Assembly: GCF_031884435.1 (NCBI RefSeq)
Contig: NZ_CP134779.1
Span: 3,162,001 to 3,226,000, forward strand
Origin: Bosea sp. 685
GTDB lineage: Bacteria; Pseudomonadota; Alphaproteobacteria; Rhizobiales; Beijerinckiaceae
Length of the DNA stretch: 64,000 bases
Reading direction: 5' to 3'
Below the pieces are notes generated by a model that saw only the letters and a list, made by a program, of their open reading frames with translations, had not been told where the DNA came from and made no database searches. Below are positions 60,311 to 64,000 of the stretch, in pieces (the first letter of the stretch is position 1; each line of letters opens with the position of its first letter). The translations under genes and the position numbers were made by a program.

Positions 60311-63300
60311 TCATGAGGCAGCTCCGGGGGAAGCCGGCGTTTTGCCGCCGTTTTTCACGCGCTCGCACCAGGCGCGGAATCTGTCGGCGTAGAGATAGAT
60401 CACCGGCGTCGTATAGAGCGTCAGGACCTGGCTCAGGATGAGGCCGCCGACGATCGCGATGCCGAGCGGCTGCCGGAGCTCGCTGCCCTCCCCCAGGCCG
60501 ATTGCGAGCGGCAAGGCTCCGAGCATCGCCGCCATGGTCGTCATCATGATCGGCCGGAAGCGCAGCAGGCAGGCTTCATGGATCGCGTCGAAAGCGGACA
60601 GGCCGCGGGTGCGCTGCGCGTCGAGCGCGAAGTCGATCATCATGATCGCGTTCTTCTTGACGATGCCGATCAGCAGGATGACGCCGATGAGCGCCATGAT
60701 GCTGAACTCCGTGTTGAACGCCATCAATGCGAGCAAGGCGCCCACGCCGGCCGACGGCAAGGTCGAAAGGATTGTCAGCGGGTGGACATAGCTTTCATAG
60801 AGCACGCCGAGCACCAGATAGATCGTGATCAGGGCGGCGAGGATGAGATAGGGCTGGTTGCTCAACGAGGCCTGGAAGGCCTGGGCCGTGCCCTGGAAGC
60901 TGCCGCGGATCGTGGCGGGCACGCCGATGCGGTTCATCGTCGTCTCGATCGTCTCGACCGCCGCGCTCAGCGAGACGTCAGGCGGCAGGTTGAACGAGAT
61001 CGTGCTGGCGACGAACAGGCCCTGATGGTTGACCGACAAGGGGGTCGAGCCCTGCTCGAACCGCGCCAGCGTCGATAGCGGCACCATGGTTTCGCTGGAG
61101 GTGCTGACGGCCGACCCGCTCGAGGCGGTGCTGCGCCCGGTCTGGCCGATGGAATTGGTCGCAAGGTTGCGGGCGGCATTGGCGCTGGCCGAGTTCACTG
61201 AGGCCGACTGCCCCGCCGCCGCCACCGTTCCCGAGACCGCATTGGTCGCCAGCGAACCACCGACCGACCCGCCCGAGGTGCTGATATAGACGTTCTTCAG
61301 CGTCTCCGGATTCTGCCAGAAGCGCGGCGCGACCTCCATGATCACATGATACTGGTTGCGCGCGACGAAGATCGTCGAAACCTGGCGCTGGCCGAAGGCG
61401 TCATAGAGCGTGTTGTTGATCTGGCTCATCGAGATGCCCAGGCGGGCAGCCGTGTCGCGATCGACGACCAGGTTGGATTGGAGCCCCTTGTTCTGCTGGT
61501 CGCTGTTGACGTCGGCGAGGTTGGGCTGCCCCTGCAGTGCGGCCGTGATCTTCGGCGCCCATTCATAGAGCTCTTCGAGGGTCGAGCCCTGCAGCGTGTA
61601 TTGATATTGCGCGTTGCCGGCGCGGCCGCCGACGCGGATGTCCTGCACGGCCTGCAGGAACAAGGTCGCGCCTGGCACAGCCGAGAGCTCCCGCCGCAGA
61701 CGGGCGATGACCTGATCGGCCGAGATCTTGCGCTCGGCCATGGGCTTCAGCGACATGAAGACATTGCCGGAATTGGTCTGCCCGCCACCGGTGAAGCCCA
61801 CAGTGGTATCGACCGCCGGATCCTGCCGGACGATGGCGACGAACTGCGCGAGCTTCTGCTGCATGAGCTGGAAGGAGATGCTCTGGTCGGCCTGGATCGC
61901 GCCGACGATCCGCCCGGTGTCCTGCTGCGGAAAGAAGCCTTTCGGGATGATGTCGTAGAGATAGACGTTCAGGCCCACGACCGAGGCGAAGATCAGCATG
62001 ATCGAGCGGGGATGGCGCAGCGCCAAAGCGAGGCTGCTCCGGTAGCCGTCGAGCATCCATTCGAAGACCCGTTCGCTGCCACGATAGAGCCGCCCATGGC
62101 GCTCGCCGGTCTGCTTGCGGAGCAGCACCGCGCACATCATCGGCGTCGTCGCCAGCGAGATCGCCAGCGAGATCATGATCGCCAGCGAGGTCGTCATCGC
62201 GAATTCGCGGAACAGGCGTCCGACGATGCCGCCCATCAGCAGGATGGGGATGAAGACGGCGACGAGCGACAGGCTCATCGACAGGACGGTGAAGCCGACC
62301 TCCTGGGCGCCCTTGAGGGCGGCGTCGCGCGGCGCCATGCCGTCCTCGATATGGCGCGTGATGTTCTCCAGCACCACGATGCAGTCGTCGACGACGAAGC
62401 CGGTCGCGACCGTAAGCGCCATCAGCGACAAATTGTTGAGGCTGTAGCCCATCAGATACATCGCGGCGAATGTCGCGATCAGCGACACCGAGACGGCCAC
62501 GATCGGAACCAGCGTCGCGCGCCAGTCGCGCAGGAAGAGGAAGACCACCGCGATGACGAGCAGGATCGCGATCACCAGGGTTCGCTCGACATCGTGCAAG
62601 GAGGCGCGGATCGTGGTCGATCGGTCGACTGCCGGTTCGATGTCGATCGCCGGCGAGACGGAGGCACGCAAGGTCGGCAGCAGCGCCTTCACACGGTCGA
62701 CCACGCCGATGATGTTCGCATTCGGCTGCCTGAACAGGATGACGAGAACGCTGGGCTTGCCATTGGCGAGGCCCGAATTGCGCAGGTTCTCGACGGAATC
62801 CACCACCTCGCCGACATCCGAGAGGCGCACCGGCGCACCGTTGCGATAGGCGATCGTCAATGATCTGTACTGCGCCGCCTTCTCCGCCTGATCGCTGGCA
62901 TAGATCTGATAGCGCCGGTCGCCCACATCGATCGCGCCCTTCGGGCTATGGGCATTGGCGCTGGCGATCGCGGCGCGGACATCCTCCAGGCCGATGCCGT
63001 ATTTGTAGAGCGCCTGGGGGATGAGCTCGACGCGCACCGCCGGCAACGAGCCGCCGCCGACGACAGCCTCGCCGATGCCTTCGACCTGCGACAATTTCTG
63101 CGCCAGCACGGTCGATGCAGCGTCGTAGAGCGCGCCGCGCGTCAGCGTGTCCGAGGTCAGGGTGAGAATGAGGATCGGGGCATCGGCCGGATTGACCTTG
63201 CGATAGGTCGGATTGGACCTCAGGCTCGTCGGCAGGTCGGCGCGGGCAGCGTTGATCGCGGCCTGCACGTCGCGCGCCGCGCCGTTGATGTCGCGGTTGA

Positions 63301-63589
63301 GCCCGAATTGCAGGGTGATGCGCGCCGATCCGACGCTGCTCGACGAGGTCATCTCCGAGACGTCGGCGATCTGCCCGAGATGGCGCTCGAGCGGGCTGGC
63401 GACCGTCGTCGCGACATCCTGCGGGCTGCCGCCGGGCAAAGACGCCTGCACCGAGATCGTCGGGAAATCGACCTCCGGCAACGGCGAGACCGGAAGCTGG
63501 AAGAACGCGACTGCGCCCGCTGCGGCCAGCCAGAAGGTCAGCAGCGTCGTGGCGACGGGGCGGCGGATGAAGACGCTGGACAGGCTCAT
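60311..63589 (-). CDS. RND multidrug efflux permease (MdtC-like)
   Basis: A 1092-residue inner-membrane RND pump of the MdtB/MdtC type with 12 helices and two large periplasmic loops. Landmarks are [39 protein letters not shown], the TM4 ion-relay region [18 protein letters not shown] and the C-terminal [31 protein letters not shown] stretch of about 50 Ala/Ser/Thr/Asn residues (after [16 protein letters not shown] and before [13 protein letters not shown]) is inserted in the second periplasmic loop, longer than in E. coli MdtC. It lies four bases after a second pump gene, so the pair probably forms a mixed trimer as in MdtBC. Confidence 0.95.
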   Translation of the reverse strand: MSLSSVFIRRPVATTLLTFWLAAAGAVAFFQLPVSPLPEVDFPTISVQASLPGGSPQDVATTVASPLERHLGQIADVSEMTSSSSVGSARITLQFGLNRDINGAARDVQAAINAARADLPTSLRSNPTYRKVNPADAPILILTLTSDTLTRGALYDAASTVLAQKLSQVEGIGEAVVGGGSLPAVRVELIPQALYKYGIGLEDVRAAIASANAHSPKGAIDVGDRRYQIYASDQAEKAAQYRSLTIAYRNGAPVRLSDVGEVVDSVENLRNSGLANGKPSVLVILFRQPNANIIGVVDRVKALLPTLRASVSPAIDIEPAVDRSTTIRASLHDVERTLVIAILLVIAVVFLFLRDWRATLVPIVAVSVSLIATFAAMYLMGYSLNNLSLMALTVATGFVVDDCIVVLENITRHIEDGMAPRDAALKGAQEVGFTVLSMSLSLVAVFIPILLMGGIVGRLFREFAMTTSLAIMISLAISLATTPMMCAVLLRKQTGERHGRLYRGSERVFEWMLDGYRSSLALALRHPRSIMLIFASVVGLNVYLYDIIPKGFFPQQDTGRIVGAIQADQSISFQLMQQKLAQFVAIVRQDPAVDTTVGFTGGGQTNSGNVFMSLKPMAERKISADQVIARLRRELSAVPGATLFLQAVQDIRVGGRAGNAQYQYTLQGSTLEELYEWAPKITAALQGQPNLADVNSDQQNKGLQSNLVVDRDTAARLGISMSQINNTLYDAFGQRQVSTIFVARNQYHVIMEVAPRFWQNPETLKNVYISTSGGSVGGSLATNAVSGTVAAAGQSASVNSASANAARNLATNSIGQTGRSTASSGSAVSTSSETMVPLSTLARFEQGSTPLSVNHQGLFVASTISFNLPPDVSLSAAVETIETTMNRIGVPATIRGSFQGTAQAFQASLSNQPYLILAALITIYLVLGVLYESYVHPLTILSTLPSAGVGALLALMAFNTEFSIMALIGVILLIGIVKKNAIMMIDFALDAQRTRGLSAFDAIHEACLLRFRPIMMTTMAAMLGALPLAIGLGEGSELRQPLGIAIVGGLILSQVLTLYTTPVIYLYADRFRAWCERVKNGGKTPASPGAAS

Positions 63590-63592
63590 CGC

Positions 63593-64000
63593 CTAGCTCG
63601 TCTCTCGTGCCGGGCTGATTCCGGGCTCGCGCCCGGCAAAACGCACCGCGAGGCGGTCGAACCAGAGATAGATCACCGGCGTCGTGAACAGGGTCAGGAC
63701 CTGGCTGACGAGCAGACCGCCGACGATGGAGATGCCGAGCGGATGCCTGAGCTCCGAGCCGGCTCCGGTTCCCAGCATCAGCGGCAGCGCGCCCAGCACC
63801 GCCGCCATCGTGGTCATCAGGATCGGCCGGAAGCGCAGCAGACAGGCCTGGTAGATCGCCTCGCGCGGCGTCTTGCCCTCGTTCCGCTCGGCGTCGAGCG
63901 CGAAGTCGATCATCATGATCGCGTTCTTCTTGACGATGCCGATCAGCAGGATGATGCCGATGATCGCGACGATGGTGAGCTCCTGCCCGGCCGCCATCAG
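63593..64000 (-). CDS. RND efflux permease (MdtB-like), C-terminal part
   Basis: The last ~135 residues of a second RND pump, cut by the window end. It has the TM11-12 region [62 protein letters not shown] and ends in a short basic tail. It is highly similar to the same part of the next pump. The membrane-fusion protein is probably further upstream outside the window. Confidence 0.93.
   Translation of the reverse strand: MMAAGQELTIVAIIGIILLIGIVKKNAIMMIDFALDAERNEGKTPREAIYQACLLRFRPILMTTMAAVLGALPLMLGTGAGSELRHPLGISIVGGLLVSQVLTLFTTPVIYLWFDRLAVRFAGREPGISPARETS

Noticed and set aside
60111..60368. A small open frame through the 18-bp repeats upstream of the outer-membrane gene
   Set aside because: It overlaps the end of the RND pump gene on the same strand, encodes mainly the repeat, and has no ribosome site or family match.

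Overview
The window is high-GC DNA of alphaproteobacterial (Hyphomicrobiales, Bosea/Bradyrhizobium-like) character. This is an inference from codon use, the wealth of ABC and TRAP importers, and short palindromic intergenic repeats of the kind common in Rhizobiales. No rRNA, tRNA, insertion sequence, phage gene or CRISPR array was recognised. Almost all genes serve nutrient uptake, mostly of amino-acid, peptide or gamma-glutamyl type compounds, and their breakdown.

Layout. 1-7.6 kb: a MocR-type regulator (cut by the window edge) diverges from a gamma-glutamyltransferase. It is followed by two near-duplicate family-5 solute-binding proteins and an amidase. Between the two binding proteins lie the decayed ends of a second amidase and a second gamma-glutamyltransferase, the scar of a tandem duplication. 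7.8-14.7 kb: a hydantoinase/oxoprolinase pair (HyuA/HyuB type) and a TRAP importer. 14.7-20.7 kb: molybdate uptake (modABC), an HTH-only ModE, a stand-alone molbindin and a xanthine-dehydrogenase-type molybdenum subunit. 20.7-26.8 kb: a six-gene operon behind a TPP riboswitch, encoding LuxE-like and LuxC-like proteins, a NMT1/THI5-type ABC importer and a frameshifted short-chain dehydrogenase. 26.8-30.8 kb: a DMT exporter, an aspartate-carbamoyltransferase-like paralogue and a GGDEF-EAL protein. 31.4-34 kb: 5-oxoprolinase PxpA, convergent with PxpBC. 34-43.6 kb: a GntR regulator and an M20 N-carbamoyl-amino-acid-type hydrolase diverge from an M24-ABC-M24 operon across a perfect TGGTATACCA-type operator. 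43.7-47.5 kb: a three-subunit membrane gluconate-2-dehydrogenase-type enzyme. 47.7-52.8 kb: a luciferase-like monooxygenase, homogentisate dioxygenase, a glycine-rich-domain protein and an HtrA protease. 52.9-57.9 kb: an amino-acid ABC importer without an ATPase gene, a 2,2-dialkylglycine decarboxylase and a divergent LysR regulator. 58.1-64 kb: a small secreted protein and an RND efflux system (outer-membrane factor plus two MdtB/MdtC-type pumps, the second cut by the window end).

The most striking unit is the TPP-riboswitch operon. Its order and overlaps suggest uptake of a thiamine-related compound, activation of a carboxylate (LuxE-like), reduction to an aldehyde (LuxC-like) and reduction to an alcohol (SDR). 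That would be a salvage route for oxidised thiamine fragments. The riboswitch and the protein families are read from sequence; the substrate is inference.

A second theme is 5-oxoproline/gamma-glutamyl chemistry: gamma-glutamyltransferase, an ATP-dependent hydantoinase/oxoprolinase pair and the unrelated PxpABC enzyme lie within 34 kb.
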